Assembly: GCF_012931845.1 (NCBI RefSeq) | Contig: NZ_CP051884.1 | Span: forward strand, 1,612,001-1,676,000 | Origin: Cellulomonas taurus | GTDB lineage: Bacteria; Actinomycetota; Actinomycetes; Actinomycetales; Cellulomonadaceae | DNA length: 64,000 nt | Direction: 5' to 3' | Part shown: one piece after another, positions 20,093-31,096 of the stretch | Layout: every line of letters starts with the position of its first letter | Numbering within the stretch: position 1 is the stretch's first letter | Made by a program: the position numbers and the translations under genes | The notes under the pieces: model-generated | The model's input: the letters and a program-made list of their open reading frames with translations, nothing else | Databases searched by the model: none | What the model was told of the DNA's origin: nothing

Positions 20093-23000
20093 TGCCGCGC
20101 CGCACCGACATCCAGTCCGTCCTGGTGATCGGCTCCGGCCCGATCGTGATCGGCCAGGCCTGCGAGTTCGACTACTCCGGCACCCAGGCGTGCCGGGTGC
20201 TCAAGGAGGAGGGCCTGCGGGTCGTCCTGGTGAACTCGAACCCGGCGACGATCATGACCGACCCGGAGTTCGCCGACGCCACCTACGTCGAGCCGATCAC
20301 CACCGAGGTGCTGACCAGCATCATCGCCAAGGAGCGCCCGGACGCGATCCTGCCGACGCTGGGTGGGCAGACCGCGCTGAACGCCGCCATCGCCCTGGAC
20401 GAGGCGGGCGTGCTGGAGCAGTACGACGTCGAGCTGATCGGCGCGAACATCCCGGCGATCCAGAAGGGCGAGGACCGGGAGCAGTTCAAGCAGGTGGTCG
20501 AGGTCTGCGGCGGCGAGTCCGCCCGGTCGGCCATCATCCACACCATCGACGAGGCGCTGGTCGCGGTCGAGGACCTGGGCTACCCGGTCGTCGTCCGGCC
20601 GTCCTTCACCATGGGTGGTCTGGGCTCCGGCATCGCCTACGACGAGGCCGACCTGCGCCGGATCGTGGGCCAGGGCCTGCACTACTCGCCGACCACCGAG
20701 GTGCTCCTGGAGGAGTCGATCCTCGGCTGGAAGGAGTACGAGCTCGAGCTGATGCGGGACAAGCACGACAACGTCGTGGTGGTCTGCTCGATCGAGAACG
20801 TGGACCCGGTGGGCGTGCACACCGGCGACAGCGTGACCGTCGCCCCGGCGCTGACCCTGACCGACCGCGAGTACCAGAAGCTGCGCGACATCGGCATCGC
20901 GGTGATCCGCGAGGTCGGCGTGGACACCGGCGGCTGCAACATCCAGTTCGCCGTCGACCCGCGCACCGGCCGGATCATCGTGATCGAGATGAACCCCCGG
21001 GTGTCGCGGTCCTCCGCCCTCGCCTCCAAGGCCACCGGCTTCCCGATCGCCAAGATCGCCGCCCGGCTCGCGGTGGGCTACACCCTGGACGAGATCCCGA
21101 ACGACATCACCGGCTCCACCCCGGCGTCCTTCGAGCCGACCCTGGACTACGTCGTGGTCAAGGTGCCGCGGTTCGCCTTCGAGAAGTTCCCGGCCGCCGA
21201 CCCGACCCTGACCACCACCATGAAGTCGGTCGGCGAGGCGATGGCCCTGGGCCGCAACTTCACCGAGGCACTGGGCAAGGCGCTGCGCTCGATCGACAAG
21301 AAGGGCACCAACTTCCACTGGGACGGCGACGCGCTGACCGGTGCCGAGCTGGACGCCCTCAAGGGCACCCTCGCGCGGCCGACCGAGCACCGCCTGGTGG
21401 ACGTCCAGCAGGTGCTGCGCGCCGGGGTGAGCGTGGACGAGGTCTACGACATCACCGGCATCGATCCGTGGTTCCTGGACCAGATCCAGCTGATGAACGA
21501 GGTCGCCGCCGAGACCGCCGCTGCCACCGAGCTGAACCGCTCGGTGCTGGCGAAGGCGAAGCGGCACGGCCTGTCCGACGCCCAGATCGCCTCGCTGCGG
21601 AACATGAGCGAGGACGTGGCCCGGGAGGTGCGGCACGCCCTGGGGCTGCGCCCGGTGTTCAAGACGGTGGACACCTGCGCCGCCGAGTTCGCCGCCAGCA
21701 CGCCGTACCACTACTCCTCCTACGACGAGGAGACCGAGGTCGCGCCGCGCACCCGTCCGGCGGTGCTGATCCTGGGCTCGGGCCCGAACCGGATCGGTCA
21801 GGGCATCGAGTTCGACTACTCCTGCGTGCACGCCACCCTGGCGCTCAAGGGCGAGTACGAGACCGTGATGGTCAACTGCAACCCGGAGACGGTGTCCACC
21901 GACTACGACACCGCCGACCGGCTGTACTTCGAGCCGTTGACCTTCGAGGACGTGCTGGAGGTCTACGAGGCCGAGCGCGCCGCCGGACCGGTCGCCGGCA
22001 TCATCGTCCAGCTCGGCGGCCAGACCCCGCTGTCGCTGGCCCAGCGGCTCGCCGACGCCGGACTGCCGATCCTGGGCACCAGCCCGGAGGCAATCGACGC
22101 CGCCGAGGACCGCGGGGTCTTCGGTGGGGTGCTCGCCGAGGCGGGTCTGCCCGCCCCGGCCTTCGGCACCGCGACCAGCCTGGCCGCCGCCAAGGCGACC
22201 GCCGAGCGGATCGGTTACCCGGTGCTGGTCCGGCCGTCCTACGTCCTCGGCGGGCGCGGCATGGAGATCGTCTACTCCGCCGAGCAGCTCACCGAGTACG
22301 TGGAGCGGGCACTGGCCGACGCCGCGCAGTCGGGTCGGGCACACATGCCCCCCCTGCTGATCGACCGGTTCCTGGACGACGCGATCGAGATCGACGTGGA
22401 CGCGCTCTACGACGGCACCGAGCTCTTCCTCGGCGGCGTGATGGAGCACATCGAGGAGGCCGGTATCCACTCTGGCGACTCGGCCTGCGTGCTGCCCCCG
22501 ATCACGTTGTCCGCGACCGAGCTGGAGCGGATCCGGGTCTCCACCGAGGCGATCGCCCAGGGGGTGGGCGTCCGTGGCCTGATCAACATCCAGTTCGCCC
22601 TGGCCTCCGACGTGCTCTACGTCCTGGAGGCCAACCCGCGGGCCTCGCGCACAGTGCCCTTCGTGTCCAAGGCGACCGGTGTGCCGCTGGCCAAGGCGGC
22701 CGCCCTGGTGATGACCGGCAAGTCGATCGCCGGCCTGCGCGCCGCCGGGGTCCTGCCCGCCACCGACGCCCGGGTGATCGACCTGGACGCACCGATCGCG
22801 GTGAAGGAGGCCGTCCTGCCCTTCAAGCGGTTCCGCACCGCCGACGGCACCGCGGTGGACACCGTCCTCGGCCCGGAGATGCGCTCCACCGGTGAGGTGA
22901 TGGGCTTCGACTCGGACTTCCCGACCGCCTTCGCCAAGTCGCAGGCGGCCGCCTTCGGCGGGCTGCCCGAGTCCGGCACCGTCTTCATCTCGGTCGCCGA

Positions 23001-23397
23001 CCGGGACAAGCGCTCCATCGTGTTCCCGGTGAAGCGGCTGTCGGAGCTGGGCTTCACCATCCTGGCCACCGAGGGCACGGCGTCGGTGCTCAAGCGCAGC
23101 GGGATCAGCTCGACCGTGGTCCGCAAGAACTCGGCGGGCCGCGGCCCGGCGGGGGAGCCGACCATCGTCGACCTGATCTCCTCCGGTGAGGTGGACATGG
23201 TGATCAACACCCCGTCCGGCCAGGGCTCCCGGGCCGACGGCTACGAGATCCGCGCCGCCACGACCGCCGCCGATAAGGCGATCGTCACGACGGTGCAGCA
23301 GTTCTCCGCCGCGGTCCAGGCGATCGAGGCTGCCCGCTCCGGTCCGTTCGCGGTCGCGTCGTTGCAGGAGCACGACCTGGCCCGGGCGGCCCGGTGA
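20092..23397 (+). CDS. carB: Carbamoyl-phosphate synthase large subunit
   Basis: This 1101-residue protein has two duplicated ATP-grasp halves, the first from the N-terminus [20 protein letters not shown] and the second from [20 protein letters not shown] near residue 560, plus a C-terminal MGS-like allosteric domain (from about 940) that in relatives binds UMP and IMP. The length is typical. It makes carbamoyl phosphate from bicarbonate, ammonia and 2 ATP. It overlaps carA and pyrF, so it is translationally coupled to both. Confidence 0.98.
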   Translation: MPRRTDIQSVLVIGSGPIVIGQACEFDYSGTQACRVLKEEGLRVVLVNSNPATIMTDPEFADATYVEPITTEVLTSIIAKERPDAILPTLGGQTALNAAIALDEAGVLEQYDVELIGANIPAIQKGEDREQFKQVVEVCGGESARSAIIHTIDEALVAVEDLGYPVVVRPSFTMGGLGSGIAYDEADLRRIVGQGLHYSPTTEVLLEESILGWKEYELELMRDKHDNVVVVCSIENVDPVGVHTGDSVTVAPALTLTDREYQKLRDIGIAVIREVGVDTGGCNIQFAVDPRTGRIIVIEMNPRVSRSSALASKATGFPIAKIAARLAVGYTLDEIPNDITGSTPASFEPTLDYVVVKVPRFAFEKFPAADPTLTTTMKSVGEAMALGRNFTEALGKALRSIDKKGTNFHWDGDALTGAELDALKGTLARPTEHRLVDVQQVLRAGVSVDEVYDITGIDPWFLDQIQLMNEVAAETAAATELNRSVLAKAKRHGLSDAQIASLRNMSEDVAREVRHALGLRPVFKTVDTCAAEFAASTPYHYSSYDEETEVAPRTRPAVLILGSGPNRIGQGIEFDYSCVHATLALKGEYETVMVNCNPETVSTDYDTADRLYFEPLTFEDVLEVYEAERAAGPVAGIIVQLGGQTPLSLAQRLADAGLPILGTSPEAIDAAEDRGVFGGVLAEAGLPAPAFGTATSLAAAKATAERIGYPVLVRPSYVLGGRGMEIVYSAEQLTEYVERALADAAQSGRAHMPPLLIDRFLDDAIEIDVDALYDGTELFLGGVMEHIEEAGIHSGDSACVLPPITLSATELERIRVSTEAIAQGVGVRGLINIQFALASDVLYVLEANPRASRTVPFVSKATGVPLAKAAALVMTGKSIAGLRAAGVLPATDARVIDLDAPIAVKEAVLPFKRFRTADGTAVDTVLGPEMRSTGEVMGFDSDFPTAFAKSQAAAFGGLPESGTVFISVADRDKRSIVFPVKRLSELGFTILATEGTASVLKRSGISSTVVRKNSAGRGPAGEPTIVDLISSGEVDMVINTPSGQGSRADGYEIRAATTAADKAIVTTVQQFSAAVQAIEAARSGPFAVASLQEHDLARAAR

Positions 23398-24251
23398 GCG
23401 CCTTCGGGGCGCGCCTGGCCGCGGCGATGGACCAGCACGGGCCGCTGTGCGTCGGCATCGACCCGCACGTGTCCCTGCTGCACGACTGGGGTCTGACCGA
23501 CGACGCCGCCGGGCTGCGCGGCTTCGCGCTGACGGTGCTGGACGCGGTCGCTGGACGGGTCGCGGCGGTCAAACCCCAGGCGGCGTTCTTCGAGCGGCAC
23601 GGTGCGGCTGGACTCGCGGTGCTCGAGGAGGTGATCGCCGCCGGCCGCCAGACCGGCACCCTGGTGATCGTCGACGCCAAACGCGGCGACATCGGCTCGA
23701 CGATGGGGGCCTACGCCGACGCCTTCCTGCGGGACGGCTCGCCGCTGGCCGGTGACGCGCTCACCGTGTCGCCGTACCTCGGCTTCGGGTCGTTGTCCCC
23801 GGCGGTGCAGGCGGCCCAGGCCGCCGGTCGCGGACTGTTCGTGCTGGCGCTCACCTCCAACCCGGAGGGCCCGGCCGTGCAGCACGCCCGGGACGAGCAG
23901 GGCATCGCGGTGGCCGACCGGATCGCCCGGGAGGCGGCCGCCCTGAACGGCGCCGAGATCGCCGCCTCCGGCGCCCGGCTCGGCTCGGTCGGCCTGGTGG
24001 TCGGCGCGACTATCGGCGACGCCGCCCGGCGTCTGGGCGTCGACCTGCCCGCCGTGCGCGGCCCGCTGCTCGCGCCGGGCGTGGGTGCGCAGGGTGCCGG
24101 TGCGGCGGAGCTGGCGGCGGTGTTCGGCGAGGCGCGGGCCGACGTGCTGGCGTCGTCCTCCCGCGGGGTGCTGACGGCCGGGCCGGACATCGCGGACTTG
24201 CGTCGGGCGGCGGCCCTGGCGAGCGCCGAGGCGCAGCGCGCACTGCGCTGA
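23394..24251 (+). CDS. pyrF: Orotidine-5'-phosphate decarboxylase (long actinobacterial type)
   Basis: This 285-residue enzyme converts OMP to UMP, the last step of the pathway. It starts with CVGIDPH and has the catalytic segment [11 protein letters not shown] near 94-104 (Lys with two Asp), as in the longer pyrF group. GTGA overlap with carB. pyrD and pyrE are not in this operon and must lie elsewhere. A 12-bp hairpin ends the operon. Confidence 0.95.
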   Translation: MSAFGARLAAAMDQHGPLCVGIDPHVSLLHDWGLTDDAAGLRGFALTVLDAVAGRVAAVKPQAAFFERHGAAGLAVLEEVIAAGRQTGTLVIVDAKRGDIGSTMGAYADAFLRDGSPLAGDALTVSPYLGFGSLSPAVQAAQAAGRGLFVLALTSNPEGPAVQHARDEQGIAVADRIAREAAALNGAEIAASGARLGSVGLVVGATIGDAARRLGVDLPAVRGPLLAPGVGAQGAGAAELAAVFGEARADVLASSSRGVLTAGPDIADLRRAAALASAEAQRALR

Positions 24252-24263
24252 ACCCGGTCCGAT

Positions 24264-24300
24264 CCGGGTGCGGGGCGTCGACTCGGCCCCCCGCACCCGG
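24264..24300 (+). terminator. Strong hairpin ending the pyr operon
   Basis: Arms 24264-24275 and 24289-24300 form a perfect 12-bp GC-rich stem around a 13-base loop, beginning 13 bases after the pyrF stop. No T tract follows. The 160 bases between it and mihF hold no further gene and probably carry the mihF promoter. Confidence 0.8.
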
Positions 24301-24461
24301 CTCACCTGCGGCTGCACGGATCCTTGGTCGGCGCTGTGACGTGCCACACCGCGGATTGCGTGCCACTATCGACCGATGAGGCCGTCCGGCGCCGCCCGGT
24401 CGGGGGTGAACGACCGGTCTCATGCGTTGTCCCGCAGACCAGCGACGAGAAGGTGACTGAC

Positions 24462-24773
24462 GTGGCACTTCCGACTCTCACTCCCGAGCAGCGCGCCGCA
24501 GCCCTCGAGAAGGCAGCGGCGGCCCGCCAGGCCCGAGCCGAGGTCAAGAACAAGCTGAAGTACTCCCAGGGCAAGCTCTCCGAGGTCATCGCCCAGGGCC
24601 AGAAGGACGAGGTCATCGGCAAGCTCAAGGTGCTCGCCCTGCTCGAGTCGCTCCCCGGAGTCGGTAAGGTCAAGGCACGCCAGATCATCTCCGAGGTGGG
24701 CATCTCGGAGACCCGGCGGGTGCGCGGCCTCGGCCCGCACCAGGTGAAGGCGCTGGTCGACCGCTTCGGGTGA
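24462..24773 (+). CDS. mihF: Actinobacterial integration host factor (mIHF)
   Basis: This 103-residue nucleoid protein bends DNA without sequence specificity and affects replication and recombination. The long N-terminal helix ([20 protein letters not shown]) and the helix-two-turn-helix [19 protein letters not shown] are the family features. The GTG at 24462 gives the known short form and is preceded by GAGAAGG; a GTG nine bases upstream is the alternative. It is followed by gmk and rpoZ in the typical actinobacterial order. Confidence 0.93.
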   Translation: MALPTLTPEQRAAALEKAAAARQARAEVKNKLKYSQGKLSEVIAQGQKDEVIGKLKVLALLESLPGVGKVKARQIISEVGISETRRVRGLGPHQVKALVDRFG

Positions 24774-24825
24774 GTCGCGGTGGCGTCGGATCGACCATTC
24801 GCGCCGCACGAACCAGGAGCACCCC

Positions 24826-25404
24826 ATGACCCGACCCCACGCCCGGCTGACAGTGCTGGCCGGACCGACTGCCGTGGGCAAGGGCACCGTCTCGGCCGAC
24901 CTGCGGGCGCGTTACCCGCAGGTGTGGCTCTCGGTCTCCGCGACGACGCGCAGCCCGCGGCCCGGCGAGGTGGACGGGGTGCACTACCACTTCGTGTCGC
25001 CGGAGGAGTTCGACGCCATGGAGGCCAGTGGCGAGATGCTGGAGACGGCGCTCGTGCACGGCCGCAATCGCTACGGCACCCCCCGGCGGCCGGTCGAGGA
25101 ACGACTGGCCGCCGGGGAGCCCGCGTTGCTGGAGATCGACCTGCAGGGGGCGCGCAAGGTGCGCGAGACCATGCCGGACGCCCAGTTCGTGTTCCTGGCA
25201 CCGCCGTCCTTCGACGAGCTGGTGCGCCGGCTGGTCGGTCGCGGCACCGAGGACGCGGAGGAGCGTGAGCGTCGGCTCGCCACCGCCCGGGTCGAGCTGG
25301 CAGCCGAGTCCGAGTTCGATCACGTGATCGTCAATGACGACGTGCACCGGGCCACCGACGAGCTGGTGTCCCTGATGGGGCTGCCGGTTGCGCCGACCGA
25401 GTAG
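24826..25404 (+). CDS. gmk: Guanylate kinase
   Basis: This 192-residue enzyme phosphorylates GMP to GDP. Walker [10 protein letters not shown] is at residues 13-21; the common family form is GPSGVGKGT, so the Ser-Gly to Thr-Ala change is noticeable but keeps the lysine. The GMP-binding [20 protein letters not shown] block is at about 37-56. An AGGAG ribosome site precedes the ATG. Confidence 0.96.
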   Translation: MTRPHARLTVLAGPTAVGKGTVSADLRARYPQVWLSVSATTRSPRPGEVDGVHYHFVSPEEFDAMEASGEMLETALVHGRNRYGTPRRPVEERLAAGEPALLEIDLQGARKVRETMPDAQFVFLAPPSFDELVRRLVGRGTEDAEERERRLATARVELAAESEFDHVIVNDDVHRATDELVSLMGLPVAPTE

Positions 25405-25442
25405 ACTGCTCGGCGAATCCTGTCTCGATGTTGGGGAGAACC

Positions 25443-25706
25443 GTGTCCGGAACTGTCGCCGAGCCCATCGGCATCACCGACCCGCCGATCGACCGCCTGC
25501 TGGAGCGTTCCGACTCCAAGTACGCGCTGGTCATCTACTCGGCCAAGCGGGCGCGTCAGATCAACGCGTACTACGCCCAGCTGAACGAGGGTCTGCTCGA
25601 GTATGTCGGCCCGCTGGTGGAGACCCGCCCGCAGGAGAAGCCGCTGTCGATCGCCATGCGTGAGATCGACGCCGGTCTGCTGACCGCGCAGCACCCCGAG
25701 GACTGA
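25443..25706 (+). CDS. rpoZ: RNA polymerase omega subunit
   Basis: This 87-residue subunit stabilises beta-prime. [26 protein letters not shown] is the conserved core. The GTG at 25443 is preferred over an ATG 15 bases upstream because GGGGAGAA lies just before it and the upstream ATG would overlap that site. A TAGACT -10-like hexamer lies at the end of gmk. Confidence 0.94.
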   Translation: MSGTVAEPIGITDPPIDRLLERSDSKYALVIYSAKRARQINAYYAQLNEGLLEYVGPLVETRPQEKPLSIAMREIDAGLLTAQHPED

Positions 25707-25717
25707 AAGTCCCCAGC

Positions 25718-26923
25718 ATGCGCATCGTCCTCGGTGTGGCCGGGGGGATCGCGGCCTACAAGGCTGCCCTGATCCTCCGTCTGCTCACCGAGTCCGGCCA
25801 CGACGTCCGCGTCGTCCCGACCCGTGCCGCCCTCGAGTTCGTGGGCCGTGCCACCTGGGAAGCCCTCTCCGGGCACCCGGTGAGCACCGAGGTGTTCGAG
25901 GACGTCGCGGACGTTCCGCATGTCCGGCTCGGTCGGGAGGCCGAGCTGGTGATCGTGGCTCCGGCTACGGCCGACCTGCTGGCGCGCGCCACCCACGGCC
26001 GCGCCGACGACCTGCTCACCGCGACCCTCCTCACCGCCACCTGCCCGGTGGTGATGGCGCCGGCGATGCACACCGAGATGTGGCAGCACGCCGCGACCCG
26101 GGCGAACGTCGCCACCCTGCGCGAGCGGGGTGTCCTGGTCATCGAGCCGGATTCGGGTCGCCTGACCGGTGCTGACACCGGGCCCGGTCGCCTGCCCGAG
26201 CCGGAGGCGATCGTCGCGGCGGCCCTGGCGGCCGTGCACACCGGTGGGCGCCGCGATCTGACCGGCCTGCGGGTGACGATCTCCGCCGGCGGCACCCGTG
26301 AGCCGTTGGACCCGGTGCGGTTCCTCGGCAACCGGTCCTCCGGGAAGCAAGGGGTCGCCCTGGCCCGGACCGCCCTCGCCCGCGGTGCGGAGGTGACGCT
26401 GGTCGGCGCGAACCTCACGGTGCCCGCCCCGGCCGGTGTCGCGCTGGTGTCCGTCGAGTCGACCGCCGAACTGCGCGAGGCGATGCACACCGCGGCGCAG
26501 CGGGCCGACGTGGTGGTGATGGCGGCGGCGGTCGCCGACTTCCGGCCCGCGGCCCATGCGTCGCACAAGATCAAGAAGCAGCCCGACGGCACCGTCCCGC
26601 CGCTGGAGCTGGTGCAGAACCCGGACATCCTGGCCGAGCTGGCTGCCACCAGGTCCGTGCCCGGACAACTGGTGCTGGGCTTCGCCGCGGAGACCGGTGA
26701 CGAACACGGCGACGTGCTCGACCACGGCCGTGCGAAGGCGCTGCGCAAGGGTGCCGACCTGCTGGCGGTGAACCAGGTGGGCGTCGGTGTCGGCTTCGGG
26801 ACGGCGGAGAACACGGTGACCCTGCTGGACGGCTCCGGCATCGAGGTCGGGGGCGCCTCGGGCAGCAAGGACACCGTCGCGCACGCGATCTGGGATGTCG
26901 TCGCGGACCGAATGGCGCAGTAG
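25718..26923 (+). CDS. coaBC: Bifunctional CoaBC: phosphopantothenoylcysteine decarboxylase / synthetase
   Basis: This 401-residue protein carries out two coenzyme A steps. The N-terminal FMN-dependent decarboxylase domain (about 1-180) has [12 protein letters not shown] and the PAMHTEMW motif; the C-terminal synthetase domain (about 185-401) has [29 protein letters not shown] and AAAVADFRP. It lies 11 bases after rpoZ, so it is probably co-transcribed with gmk-rpoZ. Confidence 0.96.
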   Translation: MRIVLGVAGGIAAYKAALILRLLTESGHDVRVVPTRAALEFVGRATWEALSGHPVSTEVFEDVADVPHVRLGREAELVIVAPATADLLARATHGRADDLLTATLLTATCPVVMAPAMHTEMWQHAATRANVATLRERGVLVIEPDSGRLTGADTGPGRLPEPEAIVAAALAAVHTGGRRDLTGLRVTISAGGTREPLDPVRFLGNRSSGKQGVALARTALARGAEVTLVGANLTVPAPAGVALVSVESTAELREAMHTAAQRADVVVMAAAVADFRPAAHASHKIKKQPDGTVPPLELVQNPDILAELAATRSVPGQLVLGFAAETGDEHGDVLDHGRAKALRKGADLLAVNQVGVGVGFGTAENTVTLLDGSGIEVGGASGSKDTVAHAIWDVVADRMAQ

Positions 26924-26948
26924 GCACCGAGCAGTGCGCCGCATTCGT

Positions 26949-26954
26949 TAGCCT
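26949..26954 (+). promoter_or_regulatory. Putative -10 element for leaderless metK
   Basis: The hexamer TAGCCT fits TANNNT and ends seven bases before the metK ATG. No Shine-Dalgarno is visible in between, which is the arrangement of a leaderless transcript starting at the start codon. Confidence 0.5.
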
Positions 26955-26961
26955 GTCGCCC

Positions 26962-28170
26962 ATGACCGATGCCGCGATGCGCCTGTTCACCTCCGAATCC
27001 GTCACCGAGGGACACCCGGACAAGATCTGCGACCAGATCTCCGACGCGATCCTGGACGCGATGCTGGAGCAGGACCCGTCCGCCCGGGTCGCCGTCGAGA
27101 CGATGGTGACCACCGGCCTGGTGCACGTCGCCGGTGAGGTCACCACCAGCGCCTACGTGGAGATCCCGCAGATCATCCGTGACGTGGTGCGCGGCATCGG
27201 CTACACCTCCTCGGACATCGGCTTCGACGGCGACTCCTGCGGTGTGTCGGTGTCCATCGGCCAGCAGTCGCCGGACATCGCCCAGGGTGTCGACAAGGCG
27301 CTGGAGGCCCGCCAGGACGCGAGCGACCACGACCCGCTGGACCTGCAGGGCGCCGGCGACCAGGGTCTGATGTTCGGCTACGCCAGTGACGACACCCCGA
27401 GCCTGCTGCCGCTGCCGATCTGGCTGTCGCACCGGCTGGCCGAGCGCCTGACCCTGGTGCGCAAGGAGGGGATCGTCCCCGGCCTGCGCCCCGACGGCAA
27501 GACCCAGGTCACGGTGGCCTACGACGGCGACCGTGCGGTGAAGATCGACACCATCGTGCTCTCCACCCAGCACGACCCGGACGTGCGCCTGGAGGACCAG
27601 CTGGTCCCGGCGATCGCCGAGCACGTGGTCAAGCCGGTGCTCGAGGCGGCGAACCTCGACATCGACACCTCCGACTACCGCCTGCTGGTGAACCCCACCG
27701 GCACCTTCGTGGTCGGTGGGCCGCAGGGCGACGCCGGTCTGACCGGCCGCAAGATCATCGTCGACACCTACGGCGGCATGGCCCGGCACGGTGGCGGCGC
27801 GTTCTCCGGCAAGGACCCGTCGAAGGTCGACCGCAGCGCCGCCTACGCGATGCGCTGGGTGGCCAAGAACGTGGTGGCCGCCGGTCTCGCCAAGCGCTGC
27901 GAGGTCCAGGTCGCCTACGCGATCGGCAAGGCCCAGCCGGTCGGGCTGTACGTGGAGACCTTCGGCACCGGCACCGTCTCCGACGAGCAGCTGACCGCCG
28001 CCATCCGCGAGGTCTTCGACCTGCGTCCCGCGGCGATCATCCGGGACCTGGACCTGCTGCGTCCGGTGTACCGCAAGACCGCCGCCTACGGGCACTTCGG
28101 CCGTGACCTGGCCGACTTCACCTGGGAGCAGACCGACCGGGTGGACGCGCTGCGCGCCGCCATCGGCTGA
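26962..28170 (+). CDS. metK: S-adenosylmethionine synthase
   Basis: This 402-residue enzyme makes S-adenosylmethionine from methionine and ATP. The family signatures [16 protein letters not shown] near the N-terminus, [12 protein letters not shown] near 130 and [19 protein letters not shown] near 275 are intact. The upstream 38 bases lack a ribosome site but hold a -10-like hexamer at leaderless spacing. priA follows 22 bases downstream. Confidence 0.97.
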   Translation: MTDAAMRLFTSESVTEGHPDKICDQISDAILDAMLEQDPSARVAVETMVTTGLVHVAGEVTTSAYVEIPQIIRDVVRGIGYTSSDIGFDGDSCGVSVSIGQQSPDIAQGVDKALEARQDASDHDPLDLQGAGDQGLMFGYASDDTPSLLPLPIWLSHRLAERLTLVRKEGIVPGLRPDGKTQVTVAYDGDRAVKIDTIVLSTQHDPDVRLEDQLVPAIAEHVVKPVLEAANLDIDTSDYRLLVNPTGTFVVGGPQGDAGLTGRKIIVDTYGGMARHGGGAFSGKDPSKVDRSAAYAMRWVAKNVVAAGLAKRCEVQVAYAIGKAQPVGLYVETFGTGTVSDEQLTAAIREVFDLRPAAIIRDLDLLRPVYRKTAAYGHFGRDLADFTWEQTDRVDALRAAIG

Positions 28171-28192
28171 TCGAGGAACGGAGCGCGGCTGC

Positions 28193-30343
28193 GTGAGCGA
28201 CGGCCCCCGGGTGGAGCAACCCACCCTCGATGGGCTGTCGGCTCCGCGGCCGCGTCGCCGGGTCCGGGCCCGGGACATCGAGGTCGAGCCCGCCGCCGAC
28301 CTGCCGGTCGCCCGGGTCGCGGTGGAGCTGTCCCCGGCGCACCTGGACCGCAGCTTCGAGTACCTGGTACCCGCCAAACTGGCCGACACCGCACTGCCCG
28401 GCGTCCGGGTGAAGGTCCGGTTCGCCGGTCAGGACGTGGACGGCTTCGTGCTGGACCGCGTGGCGGAGCCCGAGCACGACGGTGCCCTGATGCCGCTGCG
28501 CCGGGTGGTCGCCGCCGAACCGGTGCTGACCCCGGCGGTGGCCCGGCTCGCCCGGGCGGTGGCCGACCACTACGCCGGGACGCTGCCGGACGTGCTGCGG
28601 CTGGCGGTGCCGCCCCGGCACGCGCGGACCGAGGCCGAGGTGCCGGGATCGACTCCGGAACCGGAGCCGGCCGGCGCGCAGGACCGGATCGAACCGTCTG
28701 CCGTGACCGACCGCGCCTGGCAGCCCTACCGGGGTGGCCCGGCGTTCCTGCGTCATCTGCGTGAGGGTGGGGCACCCCGGGCCGCCTGGGTCGCTCTTCC
28801 CGGCCCGGCGGGGGAGACCTGGACCGACGCGGTGGCCGAGGCCGTGCTGGCCACGCTGGCGGGTGGCCGGGGCGCCCTGGTCGTGGTGCCGGATGCCCGG
28901 GACGTCGACCGGGTGTGCGCGGCGCTGGAGTCCGTGGGCGTTCCGGCCTGGGATCCCACGCAGCCGGACACCAGCCATGTGCGCCTGATGGCCGACGAAG
29001 GTCCGGCCCGTCGCTACCGGGCGTTCCTCGCGGTGCTGCGGGGTCGGGCGCGGGTGGTCGTCGGGACCCGGGCGGCGGCGTTCGCGCCGGTGCGCGAGCT
29101 GGGGCTGGCGGTCTGCTGGGACGACGGCGACGATCTGCACGCCGAGCCGCGCGCGCCGTATCCCCATGTCCGGGAGGTGCTGGCGCTGCGTGCCGAGCTG
29201 GAGGGCGCCGGGCTGTTGCTCGCCGCCCACGGTCGCTCGGTGGAGACGCAGGCGCTGGTCGCCTCGGGATGGGTGCGGGAGGTGGCGGCGGACCGGGCGG
29301 AGGTGCGTCGCCGCACACCCCGGGTACGCGCCCTCACCAGCGTCGAGCTGGCCCGGGAGGGTCCGGCCGCCGCCGCACGGCTGCCCGGGCCCGCCTGGCG
29401 CACGATCCGCGAGCGCCTCGCCGACGGTCCGGTGCTGGTGCAGGTGCCGCGCGCCGGGTACCTGCCGGTGGTGGCCTGCGCCCGGTGCCGGTCGGTGGCC
29501 CGGTGCACCGTCTGCCACGGGCCGTTGCAGCTCGGGTCGGCGCAGGCGACCCCGCAGTGCGGGTGGTGCGGTCGGCTGGCGACCGACTGGCGCTGCGACC
29601 ACTGCGGGCACACCGCGTTCAGGTCGGTGTCGGTCGGGTCGGACCGCACGGCGGAGGAGCTGGGACGCGCGTTCCCGGGGGTCACGGTGCGCACCTCGGG
29701 CGCCCGGTCGGCGACCGGGGTACTGGCCGGGGTGCCCGACCGTCCGGCCCTGGTGGTGTGCACGATCGGCGCTGAGCCGGTGGCCGAGCGAGGTTACGCG
29801 GCGGCGGTGCTGCTGGACGCGGCGGTGAGCACCGGGTCGACGTCGCTGCGCGCCACCGAGGAGGCCCTGCGCCGCTGGCTGGCGGCCGCAGCGCTGGTGC
29901 GCGCGGAGGGTCAGGTGCTGCTGGTCGGTGATGGCGCCGAGCGGCCGACCCAGGGACTGGTGCGCTGGGACCCGGCGGGGTTGGCGGAACGCGAGCTGGC
30001 CGAGCGGGTCGAGGTCGGCTTGCCCCCGGCGGTGCGGGTGGCCGAGCTGGTCGGCGAGCGCGGTGCCGTGCGCCAGGTGCTCGACCGGGTGGCGCTGCCC
30101 CCGGGCGGTGACGTGCTCGGACCGGTGCCGGTGCAGGACGCCGAACAGCCGGTCGGCGACGGGCCGGTGCAGCTCACCCTGGCGGGCTCGGAGGACGAGC
30201 TCGTGGTGCGTGCCCTGGTGCGGGTGCCGGTGACGGCCGGCCGCGAGCTGGCCCGTGCGCTCGGCGCGTCCATGGCAGTGCGCAGCGCTCGTCGGGAACT
30301 CGGTGCAGTCCGGGTGCGGCTCGATCCACGGGAGATGCTGTGA
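28193..30343 (+). CDS. priA: PriA-like replication restart protein lacking helicase motifs
   Basis: This 716-residue protein aligns with primosomal protein N' but is degenerate as an ATPase. The Walker A site, GVTGSGKT-like in active PriA, reads GPAGETW (about 203-210), and the DEAH position reads WDDGDD (about 305). By contrast, eight zinc-binding cysteines (about 429-477, CARCRS, CTVC, CGWCG, CDHCG) and the N-terminal 3'-DNA binding domain are kept. This is the known actinobacterial form, expected to bind forks without unwinding. The GTG at 28193 gives a normal N-terminus. It overlaps the next gene as GTGA. Confidence 0.9.
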   Translation: MSDGPRVEQPTLDGLSAPRPRRRVRARDIEVEPAADLPVARVAVELSPAHLDRSFEYLVPAKLADTALPGVRVKVRFAGQDVDGFVLDRVAEPEHDGALMPLRRVVAAEPVLTPAVARLARAVADHYAGTLPDVLRLAVPPRHARTEAEVPGSTPEPEPAGAQDRIEPSAVTDRAWQPYRGGPAFLRHLREGGAPRAAWVALPGPAGETWTDAVAEAVLATLAGGRGALVVVPDARDVDRVCAALESVGVPAWDPTQPDTSHVRLMADEGPARRYRAFLAVLRGRARVVVGTRAAAFAPVRELGLAVCWDDGDDLHAEPRAPYPHVREVLALRAELEGAGLLLAAHGRSVETQALVASGWVREVAADRAEVRRRTPRVRALTSVELAREGPAAAARLPGPAWRTIRERLADGPVLVQVPRAGYLPVVACARCRSVARCTVCHGPLQLGSAQATPQCGWCGRLATDWRCDHCGHTAFRSVSVGSDRTAEELGRAFPGVTVRTSGARSATGVLAGVPDRPALVVCTIGAEPVAERGYAAAVLLDAAVSTGSTSLRATEEALRRWLAAAALVRAEGQVLLVGDGAERPTQGLVRWDPAGLAERELAERVEVGLPPAVRVAELVGERGAVRQVLDRVALPPGGDVLGPVPVQDAEQPVGDGPVQLTLAGSEDELVVRALVRVPVTAGRELARALGASMAVRSARRELGAVRVRLDPREML

Positions 30344-30939
30344 CGGCGGTGCTGTTCGACCTCGGGAACGTGCTGGTGCGCTGGGACGCGCGGTCCGCCT
30401 TCGCCGGGTCCTACTCCGCGGCGGAGGTCGACGCGTTCCTCACCGCTGTCGACTTCCCGGCCCTGAACCTGGCGCAGGACGCCGGTCGGCCGTGGGCGGA
30501 GGCCCGGGCGACGATCGCCGACCCGGCGCACCGGGTGATGCTCGACCACTACGTGACCCACTTCGACCGTGCCCTGCCGGGTCCGGTCCCGGGCAGCGCC
30601 GAGCTGGTGGACGCGCTGATCGCCGCCGGGGTGCCGGTGTTCGGTCTGACCAACTGGTCGGCGGAGACCTTCCACCACGCGGTGCCCGCCGCCCCGGCGA
30701 TCGGTCGCCTCGCCGACGTGCTGGTGTCCGGCCGGGAGGGCCTGGTCAAACCGGACCCCCGGATCTACCGGCTGGCGGGCGAGCGGTTCGGGCTGGTGCC
30801 CGGGGAGACCGTCTTCGTGGACGACAGCGCGCGCAATGTCGAGGCGGCCGTGGCCGAGGGCTTCGACGGGGTGCTGTTCACCGACGCGCGGGCGCTCCGG
30901 GTGGAGCTGGTCGCGCGCGGGGTGCTCCCCGGCCGGTGA
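30340..30939 (+). CDS. HAD-superfamily hydrolase (YihX-like)
   Basis: This 199-residue protein has all four HAD motifs: FDLGNVLVRWD (nucleophile Asp7), GLTNWS near 107, the lysine in LVKPDPRIY near 135 and VFVDDSARN near 160. Such enzymes are small-molecule phosphatases; the DLGNVL variant is found in alpha-D-glucose-1-phosphate phosphatase-like and haloacid dehalogenase-like members. Substrate unknown. It is coupled to priA by GTGA overlap. Confidence 0.88.
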   Translation: MTAVLFDLGNVLVRWDARSAFAGSYSAAEVDAFLTAVDFPALNLAQDAGRPWAEARATIADPAHRVMLDHYVTHFDRALPGPVPGSAELVDALIAAGVPVFGLTNWSAETFHHAVPAAPAIGRLADVLVSGREGLVKPDPRIYRLAGERFGLVPGETVFVDDSARNVEAAVAEGFDGVLFTDARALRVELVARGVLPGR

Positions 30940-30990
30940 GGGCGCGGGCCGCCGCGGATCGCTGTCGGTCCGGTGCGGTGCGGTGCTGGG

Positions 30991-31030
30991 TTGATACGGG
31001 TCGGTACGGGTTGGTACGGGTCGGCGCGGG
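30991..31030 (+). repeat. Four tandem 10-bp units upstream of fmt
   Basis: The 10-bp unit with consensus TYGGTACGGG repeats four times (starts 30991, 31001, 31011, 31021), preceded by a run of GGTGC pentamers. The repeat sits in the 157-bp gap before fmt, 55 bp upstream of its putative -10. The 10-bp spacing puts each unit on the same face of the helix. Confidence 0.7.
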
Positions 31031-31084
31031 CGCCGGCGGGTGGTCGCGGCGACCCCGCTGGCGACCGGAGCGCCGCATCCGCCC

Positions 31085-31090
31085 TAGGAT
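31085..31090 (+). promoter_or_regulatory. Putative -10 element for leaderless fmt
   Basis: TAGGAT ends six bases before the fmt GTG, with no ribosome site between. This is leaderless spacing. Confidence 0.5.
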
Positions 31091-31096
31091 CGTCGG

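Noticed and set aside
19897..23373. Very long minus-strand open frame opposite carA/carB
   Set aside because: It is His/Gln/Arg-rich shadow sequence produced by GC-rich codon bias; carB on the plus strand is unmistakable.
28193..30343. priA as a pseudogene because of lost helicase motifs
   Set aside because: The frame is intact, the zinc site is conserved and the same loss is normal for actinobacterial PriA.
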